DNA of 64,000 nt from Curtobacterium sp. Leaf261 (GCF_001422205.1 NZ_LMMJ01000010.1:344877-408876), one strand, 5' to 3'; shown: positions 1 through 8,349, counted from the stretch's first letter. Notes: generated by a model from the sequence alone, not told the origin. Translations and numbers: made by a program.

Positions 1-770
1 AGTCGTCCGGAGCCGACGCGATCGCGCACCTGATGATCAGCGACGGTGCCGCCGGGCTGTTCCGACGGGTGGTCGTGCAGAGCGCCCCGCTCGGGCTCGG
101 GCGTCGTCGTGCGGCGATGTCGCGCGCGATGCTCCGGGCGACGGGCATCCCGTCGAGGACGGCGCCGACGGACGAGGTCCTCGCGCTGCAGCCGAGGGCC
201 GAGCGGGCCGCGCTCCGGTTCGGACTCCGCGGCGGCATGCCGTTCGGCACCCAGTACGGGCATGCGCCACTGCCCGGCGAGGTCGACCGCGAGCGGGCGT
301 GGGAGGCCGTTGCACCCGACGTCGACCTGCTCATCGGCTCGACGTCCGAGGAGACCGGGCTCTACGCGGTGCTCGTCGCACCCGTTCGGTACCTCGGCAG
401 GGTGCCGCTCGTCGGTCGGCTCCTCCGTCGGTGGCTCGTCCGGGCGACCACGCATCGCATCTACACCGCCGACGCCAGGCGGTTCGCCGCGCGACACCGT
501 GCCGCCGGGGGTCGGGCGGTGTCCTACGAGCTGCACTGGGCACCGGAGGGCTCCGAGCTCGGCCCGGCGCACATCACGGACCTGCCGCTGCTGCTCGGCA
601 CCGAGCGGGCGTGGTCCGGCACGGCGCTCATCGGGACGACACCGTGGGCGGAGATCGACCGTCGGGGTCGTCGCGTCCGCGCGCTGTGGGCCGAGTTCGC
701 ACGGACGGGGACACTCGCGCCGGACGCCGCCGCGGGGATGCGGGACACGATCCGGATCCTCGAGGACTGA
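1..770 (+). CDS. Carboxylesterase/lipase, type B family (5' end outside window)
   Basis: C-terminal part of a serine esterase of the type B carboxylesterase family; the reading frame is already open at base 3 and the start lies upstream. The first codons read SSGADAIAHLM, which matches the family nucleophile elbow G-x-S-x-G followed by A, so the first visible serine is probably the catalytic one. The family acidic residue may be in GSTSEETGLY (near residue 115 of the visible part). The catalytic histidine region is less clear, possibly ELHWAPEGSELGPAHITDLPLLLG, where family members place a His before the lid. The end is intact (TGA). Likely cytoplasmic; substrate unknown. It converges on the SRAP gene across 65 bases holding an 18-base tandem duplication. 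Confidence 0.85.
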   Translation, partial: SSGADAIAHLMISDGAAGLFRRVVVQSAPLGLGRRRAAMSRAMLRATGIPSRTAPTDEVLALQPRAERAALRFGLRGGMPFGTQYGHAPLPGEVDRERAWEAVAPDVDLLIGSTSEETGLYAVLVAPVRYLGRVPLVGRLLRRWLVRATTHRIYTADARRFAARHRAAGGRAVSYELHWAPEGSELGPAHITDLPLLLGTERAWSGTALIGTTPWAEIDRRGRRVRALWAEFARTGTLAPDAAAGMRDTIRILED

Positions 771-788
771 CACCGTCCGGCCGCGGGC

Positions 789-824
789 TGTGCGGCGAGT
801 TCCGGCTGTGCGGCGGGTTCCGGC
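789..824. repeat. 18-base tandem duplication between convergent genes
   Basis: Two adjacent 18-base units (789-806 and 807-824) differ at one base. They fill most of the gap between the esterase and the SRAP gene. No function is apparent. Confidence 0.7.
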
Positions 825-835
825 CTGCGGTGGGC

Positions 836-1567
836 TCAGGCCACCGGCTCGATGAGGTGCGGGCCGCTGTTCCGCACGGAGTTCACCGTCCGGGCGACCT
901 CGTACTGGGTCAGGTCCGCCGCGACCTCGTGCGACTCGCGGTCGAGGAGGCCGAGCAGGTCGTCGGTCCCCATGCCGTCACCGAGCCAGTCGTCGTACCC
1001 GGCCGGGGTGAGGAACGCCGGCATGCGGTCGTGCACCTCGCCAGGGGCGACGTGCGCGTCCTGCGTGATGATCGCGAGCGAGAGCAGCCACTTGTCGGGG
1101 TCGTCGTCGGGCTTCGTCGGGTCGGGCCAGGCGCTGACGATCCCGGCCATCGCGATGGCACCGTCGGGGCGGTGGACGAAGTGCGGCTCCTTGCCGGTCT
1201 CGGTGACCACCCACTCGTAGTAGCCGAGGGCGGGGACGATGCACCGGTTGGACGCGAACGCCCGGCGGAACATGCCCGAGGTCGCGACGGTCTCGATGCG
1301 GGCGTTGATCGGCTTCGGGCGCTGCTTCGAGAAGTCCTTGGCCCACGACGGCACGAACCCCCACGAGATCGCCGGCAGCTCGCGGGTCCCTCGGAACTGC
1401 CGGACGGCGTTGACCCGGTCGGTCGGCGCCACGTTGTAGCTCGTGATCAGGCCGGTCTCGACCACGCCCGTGTCCTGGTCGACGTGCTCGGTCCGGGAAG
1501 CGAGCTCGCCGACGAGTTCCGGGAGCAGGTCCGCGGTGGTGTCGGACACGACGAATCGACCACACAT
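836..1567 (-). CDS. SOS response-associated peptidase (SRAP/YedK/HMCES family)
   Basis: 243-residue SRAP protein. The family forms a DNA-protein crosslink with abasic sites in single-stranded DNA to protect forks. All key elements are visible: Cys2 directly after the initiator Met (MCGRF), the PINARIET motif with the Asn, the GYYEW motif with the Glu, and the HDRMPAF motif with the active-site His. The ATG at 1567 is fixed by the need for Cys at position 2. A CAGACT box lies at 1574-1579 exactly 6 bases before the ATG, which fits a leaderless mRNA. Length is typical of the family (about 220-250). Confidence 0.95.
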   Translation of the reverse strand: MCGRFVVSDTTADLLPELVGELASRTEHVDQDTGVVETGLITSYNVAPTDRVNAVRQFRGTRELPAISWGFVPSWAKDFSKQRPKPINARIETVATSGMFRRAFASNRCIVPALGYYEWVVTETGKEPHFVHRPDGAIAMAGIVSAWPDPTKPDDDPDKWLLSLAIITQDAHVAPGEVHDRMPAFLTPAGYDDWLGDGMGTDDLLGLLDRESHEVAADLTQYEVARTVNSVRNSGPHLIEPVA

Positions 1568-1573
1568 GGCCCC

Positions 1574-1579
1574 AGTCTG
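1574..1579 (-). promoter_or_regulatory. Probable -10 box of the SRAP gene (leaderless)
   Basis: CAGACT on the minus strand, 6 bases before the ATG. This is the same geometry as at many other genes in the window. Confidence 0.45.
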
Positions 1580-1644
1580 CCCGGAACCGGCGACACCTGC
1601 CACGAGCCGTTCCCCGTGTCGTCGGTCGTGTCGTCGGCCGATGG

Positions 1645-2496
1645 TCACTCGCCCGGGAGCTCGAGCGACGAGCCCCGCCCGGGTGACCGCGGCGGCATCC
1701 GACGTGCGGTCCGCCGCGAGACATCGAGCGGTCCCGGTCCGCGCACCACGGCAGGCGCCGCCGGCATCGCACGGGGGAGCACGTCGGGACCGTGCGGTGC
1801 GGCGGGAGGCTGCTCGTCGATGCGATGCCTGGCCTCCGCGACGCGACGCCTGGCCTCCGCGACACGTCCGAGCGTCCTGGTGCTCCTGGCCGCCATGTCC
1901 TGGCCGAGTCCGCCGATGATGAACGTCACGAGTGCGAGGATCCACGGGACGCCGGCTCCGACGACCATGCCGACCACGACCACCACGAACGCCGCAGCCC
2001 CGAACACGCACTGCGCCCATCCGACGACGACGCCCCACACCATCCGGGCCTCCGCGGCGTCGGCGGCCGCCGCGAGCGGTCCCGCGAGCTCGGGCGACAG
2101 CGGTTCGGCGTCCGGGCCGGTGTGTCCGACGAGGATCCCGTCGTGCTGCCACGCGGGGGCGGTGACCGCAGCGGCGTCGCGGACCAGGAAGACCCGCGCG
2201 ACGGCGTAGGTCACCAGCGCGGCCACGGCGACGCCCGACACGAGGGCGACGACCACCCCGAGGACCACCCCGACGGCAGCAGGGGCGACCGTCCGGCCAT
2301 CGCTCGCCGGCTCGGCGGTCAGCACCGCGACGGCCACGCCGATCGCGGTCACGATCCCGGCGATCATCGGGAGCCCGGCCAGCAGGCGTCGCCGAGCCGG
2401 CCCCGTCGCGGACCGGAGCTGCGCGGGGAAGGTGCGCCGTCCCTCCAGTCCGAGCCGTCGGGCCGGTGCGGTGCTCCCTCGTCGGTCCCTGGTCAT
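1645..2496 (-). CDS. Hypothetical four-helix membrane protein
   Basis: 283 residues, no family recognised. A basic N-terminus (about 1-35) is followed by four hydrophobic segments at roughly 38-60, 70-103, 163-188 and 192-210. A charged tail has an EARRRVAEARHRIDE stretch that could be helical, then a Pro/Ala/Arg-rich disordered end. The ATG at 2496 (MTRDRRG) is chosen because the frame further upstream is not protein-like. The codons for residues 15-20 contain one copy of the dispersed CCGTCCCTCCAGTCCG repeat (2437-2452), which is unusual inside a gene. Likely in the plasma membrane; role unknown. Confidence 0.65.
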   Translation of the reverse strand: MTRDRRGSTAPARRLGLEGRRTFPAQLRSATGPARRRLLAGLPMIAGIVTAIGVAVAVLTAEPASDGRTVAPAAVGVVLGVVVALVSGVAVAALVTYAVARVFLVRDAAAVTAPAWQHDGILVGHTGPDAEPLSPELAGPLAAAADAAEARMVWGVVVGWAQCVFGAAAFVVVVVGMVVGAGVPWILALVTFIIGGLGQDMAARSTRTLGRVAEARRRVAEARHRIDEQPPAAPHGPDVLPRAMPAAPAVVRGPGPLDVSRRTARRMPPRSPGRGSSLELPGE

Positions 2497-2872
2497 GCCA
2501 TCTCTTCGGAGCCGCCGCGGACTGCGGGGCGGTCCCGGGGCGGTCCCGGGGCGACCGACGGTCGGCGACACGACCGCAGGAACCCTGCGGATGTCCGCAC
2601 GTCGGGGCGTTTCGCGGATGATGCCGACCCGACGCCCAGGTGCGGACCGTACTGTCGGCGTCCTCGGGAGTTCAGGACCGAGAACCCGCCGCGGTGCCCC
2701 GCCACCGTGTACCCACCACGGTGACCGAACGCCGTGGACCCGCGTGGGAGCCGCGACGCTCCCGCTCCATCTCGACGGCCCGAACCCGTCGAGAGACCAC
2801 ATCGGCGACCCGAATCCGTCGATGTCCCGTCCATGCGACCCGAACACGCACGGACTCCCGGAAGGGACCCTG
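2497..2872. other. 376-base gap between divergent genes with imperfect repeats
   Basis: No gene that I can support. The stretch holds two copies of GGGGCGGTCCC (about 2540-2563) and, at about 2775-2860, three imperfect copies of a 'CGACCCGAAxCCGTCGA'-like unit. Read on the minus strand these give a Phe-Gly-rich pattern, but no start site or family match supports translation. Promoters for both flanking genes must lie here; none is obvious. Confidence 0.5.
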
Positions 2873-3151
2873 ATGATCACCGACTCGAACATCGATCGCG
2901 CCGCAGACCACCAGCGGACGAACCGTGACGGCAGCCCTCGGGCCCGTCGCCGCACCCGTATCGCCATCCTCCGGGTGTCGTTCGGCATCGTCGTGCTCGG
3001 CGCTGCCTTCCTGGTGGTGAGCCTGCTCATCGGCGCCACCATCGCTCCGCCCCTGGTCGTCATGGTGGCCGGTGTGCTCGGCGCCCTGTTCTCCGGGGTG
3101 CTCCGCCGGGCGTCCGCGGCCGACCGGCCGTCGGGTCACACGACCGAGTAG
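2873..3151 (+). CDS. Small hypothetical membrane protein
   Basis: 92 residues. A polar, Arg-rich N-terminus (about 1-29) is followed by two hydrophobic segments, about 31-57 and 58-76, and a short charged tail. The ATG at 2873 is preceded by GAAGGGA 5 bases upstream, a good ribosome site, so it is preferred over earlier in-frame starts. The gene ends 34 bases before the oxidase. Resembles small two-helix actinobacterial membrane proteins of unknown role; no family assigned. Confidence 0.65.
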   Translation: MITDSNIDRAADHQRTNRDGSPRARRRTRIAILRVSFGIVVLGAAFLVVSLLIGATIAPPLVVMVAGVLGALFSGVLRRASAADRPSGHTTE

Positions 3152-3173
3152 CCCCGCTCGCCGCTCCCGCCGG

Positions 3174-3179
3174 TAGCGT
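3174..3179 (+). promoter_or_regulatory. -10 box of the amine oxidase gene (leaderless)
   Basis: TAGCGT 6 bases before the ATG at 3186. No Shine-Dalgarno sequence is present, so transcription probably starts at the start codon. Confidence 0.5.
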
Positions 3180-3185
3180 TGCGCC

Positions 3186-4295
3186 ATGGAACGACCGGAT
3201 CACATCGTCATCGGGGCAGGTGTCATCGGCGCCGCGACCGCGCGTGCACTCGCGGCACGCGGGCGGCGGGTGGTGCTCGTCGAGCAGTTCGCACGCGGAC
3301 ACGACCGCGGGTCGTCGCACGGGGCATCGCGGATCTTCCGGCAGGGGTACCCCGACCCCGAGTACGTGACGATGACCACGAGGTCGCTCGAACTCTGGCG
3401 CGAACTCGAGTCCGAGATCGGTGAGGACCTGCTGACGCTCACGGGTGGGGTCGACCACGGGCGGCCGGACGTGATCGACGCGATCGCCCGCACACTCGCC
3501 GACGCGGGCGTGCCGTACGAGCGCCTGTCGCCGGCCGATGCATCCGCACGGTGGCCCGGTCTGGTGTTCGAGGGCAGCGTCCTCGCGCACGCGAGCGCCG
3601 GACGGATCCGTTCCGATCATGCGGTCGAGGCGTTCCTGACGCTCGCCGAACGCGACGGCACCGAGCTCCGGTTCGAGACACCGGTCTCCGCGGTCCGAGC
3701 GGGTGCGGACGGCGACGCCGTGGTGGAGCTCCGGAACGGCGAGGTCCTGCGCGCGGCGAGCGTCGTGGCCGCGGTCGGGTCCTGGGCGCACCCGCTGCTC
3801 GGTCCGACCCTCGGGGCACGGGGTGTCCGGCTCCCCGACGTCCGGGTCACCGAGGAGCAGCCGGCCCACTTCGCGACGGACGTGCCCGCCGGATCATGGC
3901 CGAGCTTCGTGCACCATCCGATCGCGGAGCCGTCGACGCACGGGGTCTACGGCCTCTTCACCCCGGGCGAGGGCGTCAAGGTCGGCTTCCACGGCACCGG
4001 TCCGGTGATCGACGCCGACACCAGGCGTACCGAGCCGGACCACGACATGCTCCGCGCCCTGGTGGAGTACGTCGAGCGGTTCGTCCCCGGGGCGGACACC
4101 TCGACCATCGCGCCGATCAGCTGCCTCTACGACAACACCCCGAGCGAGGACTTCGTGCTCGACCGCACGGGCCCGATCGTCGTCGCGACGGGGTTCTCGG
4201 GGCACGGGTTCAAGTTCGCGCCGCTCCTCGGGGAGATGCTCGCCGACCTCGCGGGGTCCGGACACGCCCGGCCCCGGTTCGCGTTCTCCGCCTGA
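3186..4295 (+). CDS. solA: N-methyl-L-tryptophan oxidase / monomeric sarcosine oxidase family
   Basis: 369-residue FAD amine oxidase that oxidatively demethylates an N-methyl amino acid, giving formaldehyde and hydrogen peroxide. The N-terminus has the dinucleotide-binding signature VIGAGVIGAATA (residues 8-19) and VVLVEQF. RGSSHGASRIFRQGY is the conserved FAD/substrate motif. Cys313 in SCLYDNTPSEDF is at the position that carries covalent FAD in this family. The C-terminus has the second FAD motif GFSGHGFKFAP. Length matches the family (about 370-390). The true amine substrate cannot be told from sequence. Ohr, a peroxide-detoxifying enzyme, follows 59 bases downstream. Confidence 0.9.
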   Translation: MERPDHIVIGAGVIGAATARALAARGRRVVLVEQFARGHDRGSSHGASRIFRQGYPDPEYVTMTTRSLELWRELESEIGEDLLTLTGGVDHGRPDVIDAIARTLADAGVPYERLSPADASARWPGLVFEGSVLAHASAGRIRSDHAVEAFLTLAERDGTELRFETPVSAVRAGADGDAVVELRNGEVLRAASVVAAVGSWAHPLLGPTLGARGVRLPDVRVTEEQPAHFATDVPAGSWPSFVHHPIAEPSTHGVYGLFTPGEGVKVGFHGTGPVIDADTRRTEPDHDMLRALVEYVERFVPGADTSTIAPISCLYDNTPSEDFVLDRTGPIVVATGFSGHGFKFAPLLGEMLADLAGSGHARPRFAFSA

Positions 4296-4354
4296 CACGG
4301 CGCGCACACGGGAGCTCCAGGGATCGTCCAGGCGGGCGGCACGAGGGTGAGTGC

Positions 4355-4780
4355 ATGACGCTCGACATCGCCTACACCGCCATCGCACACGCCACCGGGG
4401 GCGGTCGCGACGGCCACGTCCGCAGCGAGGACGACCAGCTGGACTTCGACACCCGTCCGCCGAAGGAGATGGGTGGCGACGGCGCGGGCACGAACCCCGA
4501 GCAGCTCTTCGCGGCGGGGTACGCGGCGTGCTTCCTCGGGGCGTACCACCTGGTCGGCAAGCAGCTCGGGGTCGACACCTCGGACGCGGCGGTCTCGGCG
4601 TCGGTGGGCATCGGCCCGAACGGTTCCGGGGGCTTCGGCCTGGCGGTCGAGCTCGACATCTACGCGCCGGAGGTCCCCGCGGAGCGCCGCCGGGAGATCG
4701 CCGACGCCGCGCACCAGGTCTGCCCGTACTCGAACGCGACCCGCGGCAACGTCGAGGTCACGCTCTCGCTCGTCGACTGA
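4355..4780 (+). CDS. Organic hydroperoxide resistance protein (Ohr/OsmC family)
   Basis: 141-residue thiol peroxidase that reduces organic hydroperoxides, in the cytoplasm. The two redox cysteines are Cys59 (AAGYAACF) and Cys123 (HQVCPYSNATRGN), the Ohr rather than OsmC spacing. The start at 4355 follows GAGGGTGAG, a good ribosome site 3-6 bases upstream. No OhrR regulator is adjacent; the MarR gene at 8.8-9.3 kb is a possible but distant candidate. It stands behind a peroxide-producing oxidase on the same strand. Confidence 0.95.
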   Translation: MTLDIAYTAIAHATGGGRDGHVRSEDDQLDFDTRPPKEMGGDGAGTNPEQLFAAGYAACFLGAYHLVGKQLGVDTSDAAVSASVGIGPNGSGGFGLAVELDIYAPEVPAERRREIADAAHQVCPYSNATRGNVEVTLSLVD

Positions 4781-4827
4781 GCCCGGACCGCGCACCACGG
4801 TCCGCCACACCTCGGGGAACTCGGCCG

Positions 4828-4833
4828 TAGCCT
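4828..4833 (+). promoter_or_regulatory. -10 box of the YchJ-like gene (leaderless)
   Basis: TAGCCT exactly 6 bases before the ATG at 4840, with no ribosome site between. Confidence 0.5.
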
Positions 4834-4839
4834 GGTGGC

Positions 4840-5220
4840 ATGCCCTCCGATCGGTGCCCGTGCCTCAGCGGCAACCCCTACGACGAGTGCTGCGGTCCGC
4901 TCCACGCCGGTGCGACCGCGCCCACGGCGGAGCGGCTCATGCGCTCCCGGTTCTCGGCCTTCGCCCGGGACCTCCCGGAGTACCTGCTGACCACCTGGCA
5001 CCCGAGGACACGGCCGACGGAGCTCGACCTGGACCCCGACACCCGCTGGCAGCGTCTCGACGTCGTCCGGACGTCGGCCGGGGGTCCGTTCGACACCGCC
5101 GGCGTGGTGGAGTTCCGGGCGTTCTGGCGGACACCGGAGGCGCGGGGGGAGCTCCACGAGACGAGTTCGTTCGTCCGGGAGTCCGGGCGCTGGTTCTACG
5201 TGGACGGCATCGTCGACTGA
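4840..5220 (+). CDS. YchJ family (UPF0225) protein with SEC-C-like zinc motif
   Basis: 126 residues. The N-terminus CPCLSGNPYDECCGPLH is a cysteine-rich zinc-binding motif of the SEC-C/YchJ type, followed by the family signature RLMRSRFSAFA (about 33-43) and a small NTF2-like fold ending SSFVRESGRWFYVDG. Molecular role in bacteria is not established. Length is typical. It is convergent with aroE. Confidence 0.9.
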   Translation: MPSDRCPCLSGNPYDECCGPLHAGATAPTAERLMRSRFSAFARDLPEYLLTTWHPRTRPTELDLDPDTRWQRLDVVRTSAGGPFDTAGVVEFRAFWRTPEARGELHETSSFVRESGRWFYVDGIVD

Positions 5221-5304
5221 CCGACGACCCTGCCCAGCCCGGCCAGCTGTCGGGCGTCGGTCGTCGCACCGGGCGCGTGTCGTGCCTCCCGGCCGTGTCC
5301 GGCG

Positions 5305-6174
5305 TCAGCCGTCGATCGCCGCAGGCAGCCTGACGGACGTGCGCATCGCGATGCGCACCGCGTCCTCGCGGGGCAGCGGGGTCTCGGTGTCGTCCCCGAC
5401 GAAGAACCGGATCTGTCCGATCGCTTGCTCGACCAGCATGTCGAGACCACTCAGGGTCCGCCCGCCGGCCGCCCGCCAGCGTTCCGCGATCGCCGAGGGC
5501 CACGGGTCGTAGGCGACGTCGAGGAGCACCGCATCCGCTCCGGAGGGTGTGACGACCAGGTCGTCGGCTGCGCCGCCGGGCAGCGTCGAGACGACGAACG
5601 CGTGCGGGCCGGATGACGGCAGCGCACCGAACGTGTCGAGTTCGATCGTGACCCCGAGCCGCACCGCCAGGTCGACGAGGTGCGCGGCACGCGCCGTGTC
5701 GCGGACGAACACCCGGACGGTGGTCGCTCCGAGGCGGTGGCACGCCGACACCGCACTCGCCGCGGTCGCACCCCCGCCGAGGATCGTCGCCTCGCGGGGG
5801 AGGTGCCCGAGGGCCTGGACCGGACGGACCATGCCGTCGACGTCGGTGTTGGCGCCGGCGAGCACGGTCGAGGGGCCCTCGGAGCGGAAGGCCAGCGTGT
5901 TCGCGACACCGAGCTGGTCGACGAGCGGCGTCGTGCGGTCGAGCATGGGCAGGACCTCGCGCTTCAGGGGCATCGTGAGGCTGAGTCCGCGCCACTCGGC
6001 ACCGAGCCCCGCGACGAACCCCTCGAGCTCGCCCGAGACGACCTCGTGCCGGCCGTACTCGAACGGCAGGTCGAGCACCCGGTACGCCGCGGCGTGCAGG
6101 GTCGGCGAGAGCGAGTGCCCGATCGGGGATCCGAGGACGGCGAGTCGGGTTCTGGTCGGGTCGCTGAGGTGCAC
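5305..6174 (-). CDS. aroE: Shikimate dehydrogenase family protein
   Basis: 289 residues; NADP-dependent reduction of 3-dehydroshikimate, fourth step of the shikimate pathway. Motifs: GHSLSPTLH substrate loop (19-27), catalytic Lys71 in SLTMPLKREV, Asp111 in ANTDVDGM, the nucleotide-binding ILGGGATAAS (131-140), and C-terminal GLDMLVEQA. NTDVDGM replaces the common NTDGxG, so a relaxed-specificity AroE paralogue is possible. Start GTG 6174 has TAGGGT 6 bases upstream (6181-6186), again leaderless. That box overlaps the stop codon of the upstream regulator gene. Confidence 0.88.
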   Translation of the reverse strand: MHLSDPTRTRLAVLGSPIGHSLSPTLHAAAYRVLDLPFEYGRHEVVSGELEGFVAGLGAEWRGLSLTMPLKREVLPMLDRTTPLVDQLGVANTLAFRSEGPSTVLAGANTDVDGMVRPVQALGHLPREATILGGGATAASAVSACHRLGATTVRVFVRDTARAAHLVDLAVRLGVTIELDTFGALPSSGPHAFVVSTLPGGAADDLVVTPSGADAVLLDVAYDPWPSAIAERWRAAGGRTLSGLDMLVEQAIGQIRFFVGDDTETPLPREDAVRIAMRTSVRLPAAIDG

Positions 6175-6180
6175 GGTCCG

Positions 6181-6186
6181 ACCCTA
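6181..6186 (-). promoter_or_regulatory. -10 box of aroE inside the stop codon of the upstream gene
   Basis: TAGGGT on the minus strand, 6 bases before GTG 6174. Its TAG is also the stop codon of the XRE-type regulator. Confidence 0.45.
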
Positions 6187-7134
6187 GCGAGCGTCCTGAC
6201 CCTGCCGGGCGTCCTGGCCTCGGCGGGGTTCCTGACCCTGGCGAGCGTCCTGTCCCTGCCGGGCGTGCGCGGTGTCGACGGTGGCCGGGGTCGGGAGGGT
6301 CGCCGGCTCCGACGCCCCGAGCGTGCGCGCGAGATCGAGGCGCGAGGCGTCCTCGCTCCCGGGCTCTGCCGTGAACGTGACGACGTGCAGATCGGCGCCC
6401 GGTACCGCGAGCACGTCGCAGTCGAGGGTGATCGGACCGACGACCGGGTGGTCGACCGTCTTGTGCTCGGTCTGGTGGTGCGCGACCTGGACGTCGGCCC
6501 ACAGTGCGCGGAATCGTTCGCTCAGGCGCTGCAGCCGTGCGACGAGTTCGCGGAGGGCCCGGTCCTCCGGGTACCGGATGGTGGTGATCCGCAGGTCGGA
6601 GACGATCGCACGCTCGAACCTGTCGGCCTCGCCGGCCTGCCGGACCAGGCGGTCCGACATGCCGGAGAAGTGCCGGAAGAGCAGGTTCCGCTCGAGACCC
6701 GCGGTCGGCATCCGGCCGTGGACGGAGTCCCACGCGGCGTTCGTCATGAGCACGGTCCAGTCGGCCGCGTAGACGGCGACGGCGACGTCGGGGAGTCGGC
6801 CGATGAGGCGCTGGATGCTCGGCGGGACGAAGGTGGGCACCGTCGACGGCATCGGCGGTGCGAGACCGGCGGCGACGAACAGCTGTTCGCGATCCGACGC
6901 TGACAGCTGGAGCGCCCGCGCGAGCGAGGACACGACCTGGTCCGACGGGCTGTCGGCGCGTCCCTGCTCGAGCCGGACGACGTAGTCGACGGAGATGCCG
7001 GCCAGCATGGCCAGTTCCTCACGTCGGATGCCGGATGCGCGGCGGCCGGGACCGGACGGGAGGCCCACAGCAGCCGGTTGGAGACGGTCGCGCCATGCGC
7101 GCACCAGGGTCGCGAAGTCACCTCGGTCGGCCAT
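6184..7134 (-). CDS. XRE-family regulator with MmyB-like ligand-binding domain
   Basis: 316 residues. N-terminal helix-turn-helix (about 25-75: ASGIRREELAMLAGISVDYVVRLEQGR, shown in parts, with the Q-G-R typical of this group). An MmyB-type PAS-like domain follows (about 100-265; VYAADWTVLMTNAAW, then the SDLR and HHQTEHKTVDHP motifs). This architecture is common in actinobacterial regulators that sit divergent from short-chain dehydrogenases, as here. The last about 28 residues are a hexapeptide-like ARQGQD repeat not typical of the family. GATGAT at 7141-7146 stands 6 bases before the ATG and is a possible leaderless -10. Confidence 0.9.
   Translation of the reverse strand: MADRGDFATLVRAWRDRLQPAAVGLPSGPGRRASGIRREELAMLAGISVDYVVRLEQGRADSPSDQVVSSLARALQLSASDREQLFVAAGLAPPMPSTVPTFVPPSIQRLIGRLPDVAVAVYAADWTVLMTNAAWDSVHGRMPTAGLERNLLFRHFSGMSDRLVRQAGEADRFERAIVSDLRITTIRYPEDRALRELVARLQRLSERFRALWADVQVAHHQTEHKTVDHPVVGPITLDCDVLAVPGADLHVVTFTAEPGSEDASRLDLARTLGASEPATLPTPATVDTAHARQGQDARQGQEPRRGQDARQGQDAR
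6187..6270. repeat. 18-base imperfect tandem repeat in regulator C-terminus
   Basis: About four and a half copies of an 18-base unit (GCGTCCTGACCCTGCCGG and variants) encode the ARQGQD-type tail. Copies differ by a few bases, suggesting slippage followed by drift. Confidence 0.75.
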
Positions 7135-7237
7135 GGTCCGATCATCCTCTCCTCCACAGCCCCGCTGGGTGGTACTGCTGTGCACAGGGACGGACAGGGC
7201 ACATGGTCGTACAGCTCCGCGGGGTCACACTCGATCC

Positions 7238-7933
7238 ATGACGACGACACTCATCACCGGCGGCAACAAGGGACTCGGACACGAGACGGCGCGGCGACTC
7301 CGCGACATCGGCCACACCGTGGTCATCGGCGCACGCGACCCGGAGCGTGGCAGGGCAGCAGCAGAGGAACTCGGCGTGGACTGGGTCCAGCTCGACGTGA
7401 CCTCCGATGCATCGGTCCGTGGCGCGGCGGACGCACTCGCGGAGCGCTACGGCACGATCGACGTCCTCGTGAACAACGCGGGCATCTCGGGCGGCATGAC
7501 GGCGATCGAGGACGTCGACGGTCCCGCGATCGCGAGCGTCCTCGACACCAACACCGTCAGCGCGGTCCGGATGACACACGCGTTCCTGCCGCTGCTCCGC
7601 CGATCCGAGCAGCCGGTCATCGTCAACGTGGCGAGCGGCCTCGGGTCGTTCGCGGTGCGGGCCGACGACGACCGGATCGAATCGACCCTGCCGACGCTGG
7701 CGTACAGCGCGAGCAAGGCGGCGCTGACCATGCTCACGACGGTCTACGCCAAGTTCGTGCCCGACGTCCGGATCAACGTGGTCGACCCCGGGTACACGGC
7801 GACGGAGTTCAACGGCAACTCAGGACCGCAGACGGTGACCGAGGGCACCGACGCGATCGTGGCGATGGCGACGATCGGGGCAGACGGTCCGACGGGGGAG
7901 TTCCACGATCGGCACGGCATCGTCGGCTGGTGA
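7238..7933 (+). CDS. Short-chain dehydrogenase/reductase
   Basis: 231-residue classical SDR. N-terminal cofactor motif TGGNKGLGHETA (residues 7-18), then NNAGISG, an active-site Ser in VNVASGLGSF and YSASK (Tyr-x-x-x-Lys). Asp/Arg after strand 2 (IGARDPERG) favours NADPH. The pair SDR + MmyB-type regulator is divergent with 103 bases between starts. Such SDRs are usually inducible and their substrates unknown. CACACT stands 6 bases before the ATG, so translation may be leaderless. Confidence 0.93.
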   Translation: MTTTLITGGNKGLGHETARRLRDIGHTVVIGARDPERGRAAAEELGVDWVQLDVTSDASVRGAADALAERYGTIDVLVNNAGISGGMTAIEDVDGPAIASVLDTNTVSAVRMTHAFLPLLRRSEQPVIVNVASGLGSFAVRADDDRIESTLPTLAYSASKAALTMLTTVYAKFVPDVRINVVDPGYTATEFNGNSGPQTVTEGTDAIVAMATIGADGPTGEFHDRHGIVGW

Positions 7934-7975
7934 CGCCACGTCGAACCGGGCTCGCCGGTCGGGACGGCTCGCCGG

Positions 7976-8113
7976 TCAGTCGGGCTCGCGTGCGTCCTTG
8001 GTCGGGGTGCTCGGCCGGGGCGTGACGCGGTCGCGTGCGAAGACGTTGACGAGCTGCTCGAGCCGGGTCCACACGCCCTCGTGTCGGGTCGCGAGATCGT
8101 GCGGTCGCATCAT
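7976..8113 (-). CDS. Tiny unknown protein, coupled to the gene upstream
   Basis: 45-residue frame, MMRPHDLATRHEGVWTRLEQ then LVNVFARDRV and a Pro/Thr/Lys-rich tail. Its ATG overlaps the TGA of the 79-residue gene (ATGATG arrangement at 8108-8113), which argues for translational coupling and thus a real gene. The N-terminal two thirds could form one amphipathic helix. No family recognised. It is too short for statistics, so it could be chance. Confidence 0.45.
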   Translation of the reverse strand: MMRPHDLATRHEGVWTRLEQLVNVFARDRVTPRPSTPTKDAREPD

Positions 8114-8349
8114 GCGGATCGAGCTTCGTCAGCGAGCGTGTCGCTGTCCATCCGCCCGTCGAGGAGCGCGGCCTCGGAGAAGAAGTCCGCGTACGCCGGG
8201 TCCTGGGCACCGCCGGCGTGTGGGAACGGTCCGCTGTTGATGCGGGCGGTGACCATCGCCTCGATCGCTTCTGGCGGGGTGAGTCCGCGGCGTCGCCACT
8301 CGGAGGCGGACCGGCGGAGGGTCTGGAGGTCGTGCTGGTGTTCGCGCAT
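8110..8349 (-). CDS. Small unknown protein, first gene of a two-gene unit
   Basis: 79 residues. Start ATG 8349 is preceded by AGGA 8 bases upstream. The sequence looks protein-like: an Arg-rich helix (HDLQTLRRSASEWRRRGLTP), then PEAIEAMVTARINSG, an aromatic stretch YADFFSEAALLDGRM and an acidic end. No membrane segment, signal peptide or cysteine. No family recognised. The frame stays open upstream to 8871, but that extension is Pro/Arg-rich shadow sequence. The 45-residue gene overlaps its stop codon. Confidence 0.55.
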   Translation of the reverse strand: MREHQHDLQTLRRSASEWRRRGLTPPEAIEAMVTARINSGPFPHAGGAQDPAYADFFSEAALLDGRMDSDTLADEARSA

